DNA of 64,000 bases from Burkholderiales bacterium PBB3 (GTDB lineage Bacteria; Pseudomonadota; Gammaproteobacteria; Burkholderiales; Burkholderiaceae_C): NCBI GenBank assembly GCA_002256115.1, contig NKIK01000003.1, positions 124,001 through 188,000 on the forward strand. Reading direction: 5' to 3'. The position numbers and the translations under genes were made by a program. The notes under the pieces were generated by a model. It was not told the origin of the DNA. It saw nothing but the letters and a program-made list of their open reading frames with translations, and searched no databases. The stretch's first letter is position 1. Each line of letters opens with the position of its first letter. Positions 1 to 9,880 of this stretch are shown piece after piece.

Positions 1-3000
1 GTGTTTTTCGGCGATACGCGACGTAATCATGATGATCGGCAAGTCACGTAAGCGCACATCCCCGCGAATGTTGCGCGCCAAATCGAATCCATCCATACGC
101 GGCATCTCAATGTCAGACAGCACGACCGCAGGCACTTCCTCTTGTAGGCGCTCCAATGCTTGCAACCCGTCTGCAGCCAAAGCGACGCGATAACCTTCAC
201 GCTTCAGCAAACGCTGGGTCACGCGCCGAACCGTAATGGAGTCATCGACGACCAACACGAGTGGCACTTCTGCATCTGCAGCAGCCATCGTTGCGCTGAT
301 AGTCAGGTCTTCTTGGCCCGTTGGGGCTGCAATATTCAATTGCCGTGCCTGGTCACCATACACAGTCGCCAACGCAACCGGGTTGTAGATCAAAACCACC
401 GCACCGGAGGCCAATACAGAAACGCCCGCCAAACCAGGCAAACGAGCCAGCTGAGGTCCGAGGTTCTTCACCACAACTTCTCGGTTGCCCAAAACCTCGT
501 CCACATGCAAGGCCATTCTCTGTCCTGCGCTTCGCAGAACAGCAACGGGCATAGTCCGTGTTTTCATTTCGTGGCTTCGAGCCGAAACCTGCAATAGAGC
601 GCCCGCCCAGAAGAATGGCAGTACCTCATTGGTGAACTCGAAGCCATCGCGTTCGTAGGCCTGTTCAAGCTTCGCCAAAGGAACTCGAAGTACTGTCTCC
701 ATCAGGTTGGAGGGCACCCCAATCGTAAACTCACCCATTCGCAACATAACCACTTGGGTTACAGCAGTGGTCAGCGGGAGCACCAGTTTGAAGCTGGTAC
801 CCTGACCTGGGTTGGTCGATGTTTCGATGCGCCCACCCACCGCAGAAACCTCGGCACGCACAATGTCCATGCCCACGCCACGCCCCGACAACTCGGTCAC
901 TTGATCGGCGGTTGAAAAACCCGGTGTAAAAATCAAATTCGCCGCATCGGCATCTGACAAGGCCGCGTCCCTATCGATGACTCCATTTGCAATGGCCTTT
1001 GCCCGAATTTTGTCCACATTCAAGCCACCTCCGTCATCGCTAAAGGCAACAGATACGTCATTGCTTTCTTGGTGAACACTGATGGTGATGGCTCCCGCAG
1101 CTGGTTTGCCAAGAGATGCACGCGTCTCTTGGTTTTCAATACCGTGAGCGACCGCATTGCGCAGCATGTGTTCAAACGCGGGCGTCATCCGGTCGAGAAC
1201 ACCGCGGTCCATTTCAATGGAACCGCCAACGATATCCAGCTTCACAGACTTCCCTGCGTCTTTGGAGGCCTGCCGCACCACACCATACAGGCGCTCTGAT
1301 ATCGCCTCAAACTCCACCATACGGGTTCGCAACAGATCGCGTTGTAGCTCGCGCGCCTGACGGCCTTGGGCAATCAAATCATCTTCGGTGCCTTCAACGG
1401 ATCGCTGCAAATTGCGTTGAACGGTTGCAACGTCGTTAACTGACTCAGCCATCATGCGGGTGAGTTCCTGCACGCGCGTGAATCGGTCGAACTCCAAGGG
1501 GTCAAAGGCTTGCGCCGTATCTTTGGTTTGCGCCAAACGCGACTGCATTTGCGATTCAGCTTGCAATTCCACATCCCGCAATTGCTGACGAAGTCGATCC
1601 AGATTACCCCCCAGCTCACCCAACGACGTCTTCAGTTGGGTCAAGCGTGCGTCCATACGGGAGCGCGTAATCATGACCTCCCCAGCCTGATTGACCAGGC
1701 GGTCTAAAAGCTGAGAACGCACTCGCACAGACTGATTGGAAACGGCCTTGGTAGGCATGCTCACTGCCGCCGCTGGCAGGGGAATCAGACGCCGGACTTC
1801 AGGCAGTTTGGGTTGTGCGGCCTCGACAGCAACCGCAATTGCTGCGTCTTGACCATCCTCAACCTCGACGCTTGCGACCGCATCCACTGCAACGGACTCG
1901 GCAAACGGCTCGGGCACTGCTCCGAGCGCTTGGAAGGTGGATTGCAGGTTGTCGAAACGCGTGAGCAAGGGCTCCAGTTGCACCGTTTGCAGCGATTCGG
2001 AGCCCAAATACTCTATGGCGGACTCCATGCGGTGCGTCATTTCACCCAGTCGCATCGCACCCGCAAGGCGTGCACTACCTTTGAGAGTGTGCAAAACCCT
2101 CAGAACTTCGCTACGCGCACCCAATCTCTCGGGAGATCCAACCCACTGCCGCAGCGACGATCCGAGCTGAGGCAGCAATTCTGTTCCTTCTTCTTCGAAG
2201 ATAGGAAACAAGTCCTCATCCAAATTATCAACGGCATCAATATCATCATCCACCGCATCCGCAACCAACAAGGGAGCAGCGGCAGCAGAAACCGCTGGCA
2301 AGACCGTCGACATGTCGAACACTGACACAGCGGTTTGGTGTTCGATATGAGCGTCAACCGGCGCATCCGTGTCCGGTGTCACGATTTGCGCCGCAACGGG
2401 CAGGTCTTCGACCTCGGCTGGCGGCAAATACGCCTCTTGCTCTAGTTCTACGTCCATCGCTTGCGGAACATCCACAACTTCCAACTCGGGCGTTGACTCG
2501 GGTTCAGTCGCCTGCACGACTAAAGGCACCGGCTCAGGCTCAGGCTCTGCCTCGGCCACAACCTCTGGCAAGTCAAAGGGCTCTGGCTCCGGTAGCAGTT
2601 GCTCAACCGCCGACTCCATGGTTGGTGCTGGGAATTCGGTCTCAATGACGGCCTGGAGCCGCGCGGAAACCGATTCGTCCGCTTCTTTCAAAAAGCCAGC
2701 AGCGAACTGGTGCAACAACCGGCGTATATCTTCCGATGCATCACTAAATACTTCAGCATGCTCAATCGATCCACGTCCGTGCAGTTGCACGTGCTGCAAA
2801 GCCTGTTCCAAAGACCTTGCCAACTCTGACAATGCAACAAACCCTACCGTGGCAGAACTTCCAATCAAGGAATGCGCCAAGGCCACCAGGGAGTCGGGCA
2901 GGGGTTCGTGTAGCTCAAGTGCCCATTCACTAATTTCCACCTGCAAACGACGCGACCATTCGTCAGCCTCATTCAGATAAACGTTGTACAGCGGAATACT

Positions 3001-5907
3001 CAACCGAAGTGGGCCAATGACCTTGACAGGCTCTTCATGCGACGACTCCATGGGTGCCAAGGCCGTTTCAACCATATGGGGCTCAGGCATTTCGACCTGC
3101 GGAGCCGGTTCGTCAACCACGACCGCGATCGCTTTATCGACTTCAACCTCACCCAACGACCCAAAATCGAACTCGCTGAGGTCCAAAGCGACGGGTGCTT
3201 CAACGACAACAGGCCCTGCCTCGGAATCACCTTCCAAACTTAAGGTAAGGGCAAAATCAGCGGTCTGAGTCGCTGCAAAGTCTGGAACCGTAGCGGCGGG
3301 AGAAGAAGCATCAATCGCAGACGAAACCGCAGCGATATCCATGGGCTCAGGTGCAGCAACGTCGTCTAACGCAAAGTCAACTTCAATGGCTTCCACCAAC
3401 TCAACTGCTGGGAGCTCTAATGGTTCAACCGCCGCAGGACTTGGCGACTCATCCGGCACCTCTATCAGCGGCAAATCAAAGCTCATAGCCTCAATTGCAA
3501 TTGCAGGCGGCATCTCATCTTCGACAGCCTGAGCCACCGTAAAGGCGACGGTGTCCTCTACAACGGGCATCGCCCCCATAGACATGGCTGGCGTGTTCAA
3601 TCCAGCCCAATGATTGTCTAAGCGCAGGCCATCGGATGCTTTGCGGAAGTCTGCCGCATTCCACGTTTGGTCAGATTTCGACCCAATATCTTCGACCCAA
3701 CGACCAAATGCAGTCATCGCTGCAGCCGTAGCTCGCATCAAATCTTGGCTTGCAGATCGCTGCTCTGCAAGCCATGTGTTCATAAGTTGCTCAAATGACC
3801 AAGCGGCCTCACCAAACTCATTGAGCCCCACCATTCGGGAACTACCCTTCAATGTGTGGAAGGCTCTGCGAAGTGTGGTCTGGTCCGCGAGATTGGAGGG
3901 GTCCGTCTCCAAGGCTTTGACAGCGGCAGTGCCGGTCTGTACAACCTCTCTCGCCTCCTCCAGAAAAATATCCAGAAGCTCCATGTCATCGTCGGCATCT
4001 TCCTCATGCACTGGCGATGGCACCGCCACTGGAGCCAATGCAGGGGCTGGCGCTACCGCGGCAGACTCGACAACCGAGGGCACCGCCTCAGGCTGGATTT
4101 CAACAGTTGGCACGGGCACTGCCACTGGTGCCGGCGCTTCAGGACGCTCTCTCCCCATCAGAGGCTTAAATTCTCCAAGGGCTTCGTCGTAAACAAAAAG
4201 CTTCTTGGCCAAAGTGCGCTGGTAGCTCAACATGTCGATGAGGAAACCCATGGCACCCAAACTATTTCCCAGCTTGTCGAAAATCCCAAGCCTCGCGCTG
4301 GCTTCATCGATATCGTCAACCAGGAACTGCTCCACGCTTGACCGCATACGTAGCGCTGCCAGCGAAGGCTGATCCAGACCCAAAACGGAGAAGACACCGC
4401 GCATTTGCGCCAGCTGACTCGGTACCTCGCGCAGCGGAGCTTTGTCTTTGGGATTTCGGAAGAACTTGTCCAGGGATGCTTCCACCTCACCCAAACTGCT
4501 CCTCAGCTCATCCACAACACTACCCATGGTCTGTCTATCACTCACGCGGCGATAGAGGTCCTCCATCCACGCTTCCAGTGGCTCAGGTTCACCGCCATCA
4601 CTGACCTTATCGAGACGGTGCGCCAAGCGCACGCTCCGGTTAGCCATATCAGACTCTGTCGGGTCGAGGTCCTCGTAGGCCGCCTCAAGGTACAGCACGG
4701 CCGTAGCCACTTCCATCCCGACCGCTGCACTGGGTGCACCGCCGGATTGAACGGTCATATCAATAGACCGGAGAAGGGCTCGCGACAGCTCCCCACACTC
4801 CGGGTGCAATTTCAGCACGGAGTCCGCTAAAGCAGTGAATTGCTCAGAGGCAATCTTCAAGCGGTTTGCATCACCCCCTGCCAACGCAGACCAAGTTTCA
4901 GCCGCAGACGCTATCCGTTTGCGTGCCAACACCAATAGCGCCGGATCAAAACGTCCAAACTGCTCTACCTCGTAATTGACGGATCTAGCCCGCGTAAATC
5001 CGTAAGCCTTACAAACAGCGTCAAGGACTGGTGTCACTTGACCAAGTCGCGGCATGGCGATCGAGCAGTAGAAAGCCAAGTCTTGTGCCAATCGTTCGGA
5101 GACTTCGGTGCCGCCCTTCGCTAGAGTCGCATATTGTTGCAATATCCGCGAAGCAGTGCGCTTGGAATAAACATCGCTCGGAATAAGCTCTAAGGCAACC
5201 GCCTCAAAGAAGCCAGCCGCAATAGACCAGAAGGTCTTGGGCTCTAGGCTGTCTTGACTGGCAGCCAAACCAGCACACAGGTCTACCATCTGCCGCCCCG
5301 CACTGGCACTGCCGGTCTTGACAATCTTCAAAACCGCCTGATCCATTTTGGTACGGATAGGAGGGGAATAAGCTGCAGCGGCAACACCCTGCGGCGCGGC
5401 CAAAGGCAGCCAGCGCCACTCTTGCGGCCACAAATCTGCGGGATGGACACGCTCTGAGCCCACCAAATCCATAACCGCGCGGTACTGTGGAAAGAGAGCG
5501 ACTGAGGACGCAGCTTTTCCCTTGAGAACACCCTCTAGGTACTCCGTCAATGCAAAACTCGCGCGCTCTACTTTGGCCGCAGCATCGTCACTGCACAGCT
5601 CGGGACGTTGAACGAACTTTTGTGAAAGTGCCTCCATGGCCCGCAATACTTTGGCGGGGGCACCCATTCCAACCATCTCCAAGGCACCTACTGCCTGGTG
5701 AAGCTGTTGTCTCGCAATACGCAGTTGACTGGCATCCAGTTCGGTCAGATCCGATCCCCGTGCCAAATCGGCATCCCGGACGAACCTGCGCATAGCTTTT
5801 GTTGCACCATCGAGCGATTTTCTCAGCTCGTCCAACACCCAGGCCAAAGGCCCAAGATCACTCACCGGGAGTTCATTGTCGCCAGGACCGGCAGGGTTCG
5901 ATGACAT
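1..5907 (-). CDS. pilL: PilL/ChpA-type hybrid chemosensory histidine kinase (3' end outside window)
   Basis: This is the kinase of the type IV pilus (twitching) chemosensory system: it autophosphorylates through Hpt histidines and passes phosphate to PilG/PilH. The frame is open for 1969 codons from ATG 5907 (AGGAG upstream) to the window edge. Three Hpt motifs are visible: FHTLKGSSRMV with His684 (codon 3856-3858), AHSLIGSSATVG with His1012 (2872-2874) and LHTLKGSARLAG with His1273 (2089-2091). Acidic Pro/Ala-rich linkers separate them. A CheA-type ATPase follows: N-box HMLRNAVAHG (about aa 1580), G1 FSDDGGGLN (about 1624), G2 SGRGVGMDIV (about 1677). Then come a CheW-like region (about aa 1730-1860) and a CheY-like receiver with phospho-acceptor Asp1932 in LSDIEMPRMDG. 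Translation is still in the receiver at base 1 (MITSRIAEKH), so only a few dozen residues should be missing. The first ~650 residues lack an obvious Hpt His. Confidence 0.95.
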   Translation of the reverse strand, partial: MSSNPAGPGDNELPVSDLGPLAWVLDELRKSLDGATKAMRRFVRDADLARGSDLTELDASQLRIARQQLHQAVGALEMVGMGAPAKVLRAMEALSQKFVQRPELCSDDAAAKVERASFALTEYLEGVLKGKAASSVALFPQYRAVMDLVGSERVHPADLWPQEWRWLPLAAPQGVAAAAYSPPIRTKMDQAVLKIVKTGSASAGRQMVDLCAGLAASQDSLEPKTFWSIAAGFFEAVALELIPSDVYSKRTASRILQQYATLAKGGTEVSERLAQDLAFYCSIAMPRLGQVTPVLDAVCKAYGFTRARSVNYEVEQFGRFDPALLVLARKRIASAAETWSALAGGDANRLKIASEQFTALADSVLKLHPECGELSRALLRSIDMTVQSGGAPSAAVGMEVATAVLYLEAAYEDLDPTESDMANRSVRLAHRLDKVSDGGEPEPLEAWMEDLYRRVSDRQTMGSVVDELRSSLGEVEASLDKFFRNPKDKAPLREVPSQLAQMRGVFSVLGLDQPSLAALRMRSSVEQFLVDDIDEASARLGIFDKLGNSLGAMGFLIDMLSYQRTLAKKLFVYDEALGEFKPLMGRERPEAPAPVAVPVPTVEIQPEAVPSVVESAAVAPAPALAPVAVPSPVHEEDADDDMELLDIFLEEAREVVQTGTAAVKALETDPSNLADQTTLRRAFHTLKGSSRMVGLNEFGEAAWSFEQLMNTWLAEQRSASQDLMRATAAAMTAFGRWVEDIGSKSDQTWNAADFRKASDGLRLDNHWAGLNTPAMSMGAMPVVEDTVAFTVAQAVEDEMPPAIAIEAMSFDLPLIEVPDESPSPAAVEPLELPAVELVEAIEVDFALDDVAAPEPMDIAAVSSAIDASSPAATVPDFAATQTADFALTLSLEGDSEAGPVVVEAPVALDLSEFDFGSLGEVEVDKAIAVVVDEPAPQVEMPEPHMVETALAPMESSHEEPVKVIGPLRLSIPLYNVYLNEADEWSRRLQVEISEWALELHEPLPDSLVALAHSLIGSSATVGFVALSELARSLEQALQHVQLHGRGSIEHAEVFSDASEDIRRLLHQFAAGFLKEADESVSARLQAVIETEFPAPTMESAVEQLLPEPEPFDLPEVVAEAEPEPEPVPLVVQATEPESTPELEVVDVPQAMDVELEQEAYLPPAEVEDLPVAAQIVTPDTDAPVDAHIEHQTAVSVFDMSTVLPAVSAAAAPLLVADAVDDDIDAVDNLDEDLFPIFEEEGTELLPQLGSSLRQWVGSPERLGARSEVLRVLHTLKGSARLAGAMRLGEMTHRMESAIEYLGSESLQTVQLEPLLTRFDNLQSTFQALGAVPEPFAESVAVDAVASVEVEDGQDAAIAVAVEAAQPKLPEVRRLIPLPAAAVSMPTKAVSNQSVRVRSQLLDRLVNQAGEVMITRSRMDARLTQLKTSLGELGGNLDRLRQQLRDVELQAESQMQSRLAQTKDTAQAFDPLEFDRFTRVQELTRMMAESVNDVATVQRNLQRSVEGTEDDLIAQGRQARELQRDLLRTRMVEFEAISERLYGVVRQASKDAGKSVKLDIVGGSIEMDRGVLDRMTPAFEHMLRNAVAHGIENQETRASLGKPAAGAITISVHQESNDVSVAFSDDGGGLNVDKIRAKAIANGVIDRDAALSDADAANLIFTPGFSTADQVTELSGRGVGMDIVRAEVSAVGGRIETSTNPGQGTSFKLVLPLTTAVTQVVMLRMGEFTIGVPSNLMETVLRVPLAKLEQAYERDGFEFTNEVLPFFWAGALLQVSARSHEMKTRTMPVAVLRSAGQRMALHVDEVLGNREVVVKNLGPQLARLPGLAGVSVLASGAVVLIYNPVALATVYGDQARQLNIAAPTGQEDLTISATMAAADAEVPLVLVVDDSITVRRVTQRLLKREGYRVALAADGLQALERLQEEVPAVVLSDIEMPRMDGFDLARNIRGDVRLRDLPIIMITSRIAEKH

Positions 5908-5958
5908 GGGTTCAGGCTCTCCTGAGGATCACTCGTTGAGGGGCAAATTGGATGAGGC

Positions 5959-8223
5959 TCAAGCAATCTTGAATCGGGACACAGACTGACGCAGCTCTTC
6001 GGCCATGCGTGACAGTTCACGCACCTGGTTCGCCGTAGCGCGCGTACCTTCACCGGTCTGCTCGGTCACCGCAAAAATGTGCTGGATGTTGTCAGCCACC
6101 ACATTCGCCAAACCGGCTTCGTGCGATGCAGAGCGGGAGATTTCTTCAATAAGCTCAGCAACGCGGCGTGACACGCGATCAATCTCGGTCAAGGCTGTAC
6201 CTGCGTTATCGGACAGCTTGGCCCCTTCAACCACACCCTGGGTAGAACGTTCCATCGCACCAATCGCGTCCTGTGTATCGGTCTGAATCGCTTTCACCAG
6301 CGCAGAAATCTGGCGCGTCGCATCCGCAGAACGCTCCGCCAGACGCTGAACTTCTTCCGCAACCACGGAGAAGCCTCGGCCCGCGTCACCGGCAGAGGCA
6401 GCCTGAATGGCGGCGTTCAAAGCCAAAACGTTGGTCTGTTCGGTAATGTCCGAAATCAGCTCGGTAATTTCACCAATCTCTTGGGACGACTCGCCCAGAC
6501 GTTTAATGCGCTTGGAAGTTTCCTGGATCTGGTCACGAATGGAGTTCATACCGCCGATGGCGTTTTGCACCGCCTGCAAGCCGGACTCGGCAGCTTGCAG
6601 CGATTGGCGCGCTACCGTGGCAGATTCTTGCGCCTGGGCAGACACCGCATTGATTCGGCCCGCCATATCCACAACCGACTTACCGGTTTCACGAATCTCG
6701 TGCAGTTGTTCGTTAGAGGCAGCCAACAGTTCGGTCGATGTGGCATCCACGTCAGCCGTGGTTTGCGCAACCCGAGCCGCCGTGTTTTGCACGTTCGATA
6801 CCAGAGAGCGCAACTCTTCCACCGTGTAATTCACCGAATCCGCAATAGCGCCGGTAATGTCTTCGGTCACCGTGGCTTCTTGGGTCAGGTCACCTTCAGC
6901 AACCGTTTGCAGTTCGTTCATCAAACGCAAAATAGCGGCCTGGTTGGCATCGTTAACGCGCTTGGCTTCTTGCTCCTGGCGCTCGGCTTCAAGACGCTGG
7001 TCTTCCGCAGCCGTTTGGCGTTTACGGCTGTCTTGCAACTGTACTGAAGAGAAGGCCCATGCCGCTGCGGCCGCGAGCAGCGCCGCCGCAATCAGCAAGC
7101 CAGTCGCCAACGCACCAATACCTGTATTTGCCACCAACTTCGATTGCAACTCTTCCAGACCGCGACGCAATGGCTCACTGTCCGCAATGATGGCACCTTG
7201 GGCTTCACGCGCAGAAACCAAGCCCTGCAAGTTACCCAAAATAGCACCCGCTTGAACCCGGGTTTCTTCGTACATCTGAATCAGCGCTTGCAATTGTTCG
7301 CGAACGGCAGAGTCTTTGGCTGCAGACAAACGCAACTCAGCGCTACCCGTTAAAAGACCCTGAGAAATTTCTTTGAACGTATTCAGATCTTTACCGAGCA
7401 AAAACACCGCCTCGGGACTCACACCCTCTGCAGTCAAGAACTCATTAGAGGATTTACCAATACGCTGGGTCAACATCACCAGCTGGCCCACAGCCGAGAT
7501 TTCGACCGCAGGTGCATTCTGTTGCAGCTTGAGTGACGAGATTGTTTCTGCAATTTCCAGCAAATCTGACGACTGCCGATTGATCAAACGCAGTGAAGCA
7601 CCGATCTGCGTCAGGATTTTCTCTTGCCCCATCACGGTCTTGGCGTTCTTCTCAGCCACATCCACCCGAGGCAACACACCGCCCAATTCAGTTTGGTAGT
7701 CATCGCTCAATCCAGAGAGCCCCAACTCACTATCACCCGCACGCAAACCACGTGTAGTTTTAGCCAATACCGCAACGCTGTCCGACACGTCTGGAAAGGC
7801 CTGGGCGCTACCCACCAAGGCCTGCGACACCGACTTGGCGAGCCGCTGCGACTGCATCAATGCTTGACCGGTCGCACCCAACTGTTTGGCAACCCGGTCA
7901 GACCGGTTGAGCGCCAAGAGGGTCACTACGATCAGAATAACCAGAGCCGCACCAAAAACAATCGCCAACGTTCTTTGGTGCTCACTCACCGAGCGCGCGC
8001 CCAAGATAGGCAAAGTCACCAAATCGCCGCGATCAACAGGTTTACTCACCTCCTCGGTCGGCTTGGGCATTTCAATGGGAACCTGACCACTGTCCGTTTG
8101 CAGCGTTTCATTGCTAACGGACTCCATAAGTCCGTCCGGCACACCCAAACTCAGACGGGAATCCAACTCGGAATCTGTAGGCTTCTTATTTAAAAGATTT
8201 TTTAATTTATCTACGATGGACAT
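5959..8223 (-). CDS. pilJ: Methyl-accepting chemotaxis protein PilJ
   Basis: Transmembrane receptor of the pilus chemosensory array, 754 aa. A cytoplasmic Pro-rich N-terminus of about 80 residues precedes TM1 (about aa 85-106, LAIVFGAALVILIVVTLLAL). A periplasmic PilJ-type helical region runs to TM2 (about 375-395, Ala/Leu-rich). A HAMP-like segment and the MCP signalling domain follow, with the conserved hairpin tip containing TEQTNVLALNAAIQAA and AGRGFSVVAEEVQRLAERS. The start ATG at 8223 lies 20 bp after pilI, and pilL begins 51 bp after the pilJ stop, consistent with one transcript. Confidence 0.96.
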   Translation of the reverse strand: MSIVDKLKNLLNKKPTDSELDSRLSLGVPDGLMESVSNETLQTDSGQVPIEMPKPTEEVSKPVDRGDLVTLPILGARSVSEHQRTLAIVFGAALVILIVVTLLALNRSDRVAKQLGATGQALMQSQRLAKSVSQALVGSAQAFPDVSDSVAVLAKTTRGLRAGDSELGLSGLSDDYQTELGGVLPRVDVAEKNAKTVMGQEKILTQIGASLRLINRQSSDLLEIAETISSLKLQQNAPAVEISAVGQLVMLTQRIGKSSNEFLTAEGVSPEAVFLLGKDLNTFKEISQGLLTGSAELRLSAAKDSAVREQLQALIQMYEETRVQAGAILGNLQGLVSAREAQGAIIADSEPLRRGLEELQSKLVANTGIGALATGLLIAAALLAAAAAWAFSSVQLQDSRKRQTAAEDQRLEAERQEQEAKRVNDANQAAILRLMNELQTVAEGDLTQEATVTEDITGAIADSVNYTVEELRSLVSNVQNTAARVAQTTADVDATSTELLAASNEQLHEIRETGKSVVDMAGRINAVSAQAQESATVARQSLQAAESGLQAVQNAIGGMNSIRDQIQETSKRIKRLGESSQEIGEITELISDITEQTNVLALNAAIQAASAGDAGRGFSVVAEEVQRLAERSADATRQISALVKAIQTDTQDAIGAMERSTQGVVEGAKLSDNAGTALTEIDRVSRRVAELIEEISRSASHEAGLANVVADNIQHIFAVTEQTGEGTRATANQVRELSRMAEELRQSVSRFKIA

Positions 8224-8243
8224 GGTGGGACCTTACGAATGAA

Positions 8244-8774
8244 CTAAGCGCTGATGCTCAAAAACTGAGAAGTTTGGGAAAGGGTTCGCAAGTTGATTTC
8301 TTGCCAGTGCGCGCCTGCAGTATCCACAAAGCGGTTGCCAAAATAAACCGGGGATGCAGTATCGGGGGGTTGTGACGACACAAAAGCCTCAGCACCGCGC
8401 AGGCCAAGTAGGGCTTCTACTTGCAGTGCACAGTTAACCTCTAAAGCAGGATTCAAGGTCACAACGCTGGCCTCAGAAGAAGTAGAGGCCGGACGCGCGT
8501 GCTCGGTGTCAGCAACCAAGAAAGCCGCCAAATCGACTACGCCATACAAACCACCGCGTATGTTCAACACACCCCGAAACCAGTTGCGTGCATAGGGTAC
8601 CGCTTGAACATTGGAGGATGGGTAAATTTCACCCGACTGCCCCAAGGGCAACAAGTAGTTAACGGAGCCTGAACTCACCGCGAGCCAGGCAACCGACACA
8701 CCTTCAGTACGCGCCGCCTGCAGGCGGCTGGCGAGTCGGGTTTGAAGTTCCCTAAGTGCTTCGCGATTTGCCAT
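8244..8774 (-). CDS. pilI: CheW-like coupling protein PilI
   Basis: 176-aa CheW-domain protein that couples the PilJ receptor to the PilL kinase. The CheW core is visible as the stretch around NWFRGVLNIRGGLYGVVDLA, with flanking beta-rich segments. It sits 12 bp downstream of pilH and 20 bp upstream of pilJ on the minus strand. The family assignment is direct; the name PilI rests on gene order. Confidence 0.93.
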   Translation of the reverse strand: MANREALRELQTRLASRLQAARTEGVSVAWLAVSSGSVNYLLPLGQSGEIYPSSNVQAVPYARNWFRGVLNIRGGLYGVVDLAAFLVADTEHARPASTSSEASVVTLNPALEVNCALQVEALLGLRGAEAFVSSQPPDTASPVYFGNRFVDTAGAHWQEINLRTLSQTSQFLSISA

Positions 8775-8786
8775 GGATAGTTCTGA

Positions 8787-9155
8787 TCAACCTAAAGCTT
8801 TGATCTTGGCGAACAGCTCGGAACTGTCCACGGGCTTGGTGATGTAGTCTTTGGCGCCTTGGCGCATACCCCACACCCGATCCGTCTCAAGGTTCTTGCT
8901 GGTACAAATAATGATGGGTATGTCCGCATATTCCGGGGTGCGGTTCACTGCACGGGTCAGTTGGAAGCCATTTTGACCAGGCATCACAACGTCCATCAAG
9001 ATCAGGTCCGGCTTTTCTTCCGCCAAGCGCTTAAAGGCCTCGTCGGCATTTTCTGCACAGCGCACAGCGAAGCCATTGCTCTGAAGCAACTCGGTCAGAA
9101 ACATGGTTTCTGTTTTTGAATCGTCAACGATTAGTACTTTTGTTATTGCCATCAT
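8787..9155 (-). CDS. pilH: Response regulator PilH (single CheY-like receiver)
   Basis: 122-aa stand-alone receiver: acidic pair VDDSKTE, phospho-acceptor Asp in LILMDVVMPGQNG, conserved Thr in IIICTSK, and Lys in ITKPVD. In this pathway PilH and PilG are the two output regulators acting on the extension and retraction machinery. Its ATG overlaps the pilG stop in an ATGA junction, so the two are translationally coupled. A second in-frame ATG follows directly at 9152. Confidence 0.94.
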   Translation of the reverse strand: MMAITKVLIVDDSKTETMFLTELLQSNGFAVRCAENADEAFKRLAEEKPDLILMDVVMPGQNGFQLTRAVNRTPEYADIPIIICTSKNLETDRVWGMRQGAKDYITKPVDSSELFAKIKALG

Positions 9156-9550
9156 TTAGCTCCTTGCTTGACTGCACCAAACTGCTGCACTGCCTGCAAG
9201 AGTTGGTCTTTGGTAAAAGGCTTGGTTAAATAGTCTTGGGCACCGACCATGCGGCCGCGTGCTTTGTCAAATACGCCGTCTTTGGACGACAACATGACGA
9301 TCGGAACGATTGAAAATCTGGCATTGCGCTTGATGATGGCGCAGGTTTGGTAGCCATCCAAACGGGGCATCAAGATGTCGCAAAAAACGATGTCTGGCTG
9401 AAAATCATTCACCTTCGCAAGCGCATCAAATCCATCCTCGGCGAGCAATACTTCGTGCCCGCCTTGCTTGAGAAAAATCTCTGCGCTACGGCGAATGGTA
9501 TTGCTGTCGTCAATGACGAGAACTTTAAAGGTCGGTGCAGTTGTGCTCAA
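9152..9550 (-). CDS. pilG: Response regulator PilG (single CheY-like receiver)
   Basis: 132-aa CheY-like protein with IDDSNTIRRSAE at the N-terminus, phospho-acceptor Asp in IVFCDILMPRLDGYQT, and the Lys loop YLTKPFTKD. First gene of the pilGHIJL run. The only suitable start is TTG 9550, with GGGAG about 10-12 bp upstream; there is no in-frame ATG before the receiver fold begins. Confidence 0.93.
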   Translation of the reverse strand: MSTTAPTFKVLVIDDSNTIRRSAEIFLKQGGHEVLLAEDGFDALAKVNDFQPDIVFCDILMPRLDGYQTCAIIKRNARFSIVPIVMLSSKDGVFDKARGRMVGAQDYLTKPFTKDQLLQAVQQFGAVKQGAK

Positions 9551-9613
9551 AAGTCATTGCTCCCAATCGGGTTTGGACATTCACGAGCCGAAAAACGGTT
9601 CGCACAGATGCTC

Positions 9614-9787
9614 TTAAATTTGAACCATTTCAAAATCTTCTTTACGGGCACCACATTCTGGACAGGTCCAGTTCATGGGCACGTCGGCCCACAGGGTTCC
9701 GACCGGAATTCCGTGATCCGGGGCTCCAGCGGCCTCGTCATAGATCCATCCACAAATCAAACACATCCAAGTCTTGGTATCAGTCAC
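9614..9787 (-). CDS. rubA: Rubredoxin
   Basis: 57-aa rubredoxin, a one-iron electron carrier. Both CxxCG knuckles that bind iron are present (WMCLICGWIYDE and WTCPECGARKEDF), with the usual spacing and the conserved IPVGTLWADVP segment between them. GTG at 9787 is the likely start because the only ATG lies inside the first knuckle. It stands just upstream of pilG on the same strand, divergent from the thiD-like gene. Confidence 0.9.
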   Translation of the reverse strand: MTDTKTWMCLICGWIYDEAAGAPDHGIPVGTLWADVPMNWTCPECGARKEDFEMVQI

Positions 9788-9880
9788 AGCTTAAAGGGCC
9801 TTCGAATAGAATGCAACGATTGTATAGCCGCATAGACCGCAAATCGCCGTCTGGTAGCTGAATGTACGCCATTGTGTCTG

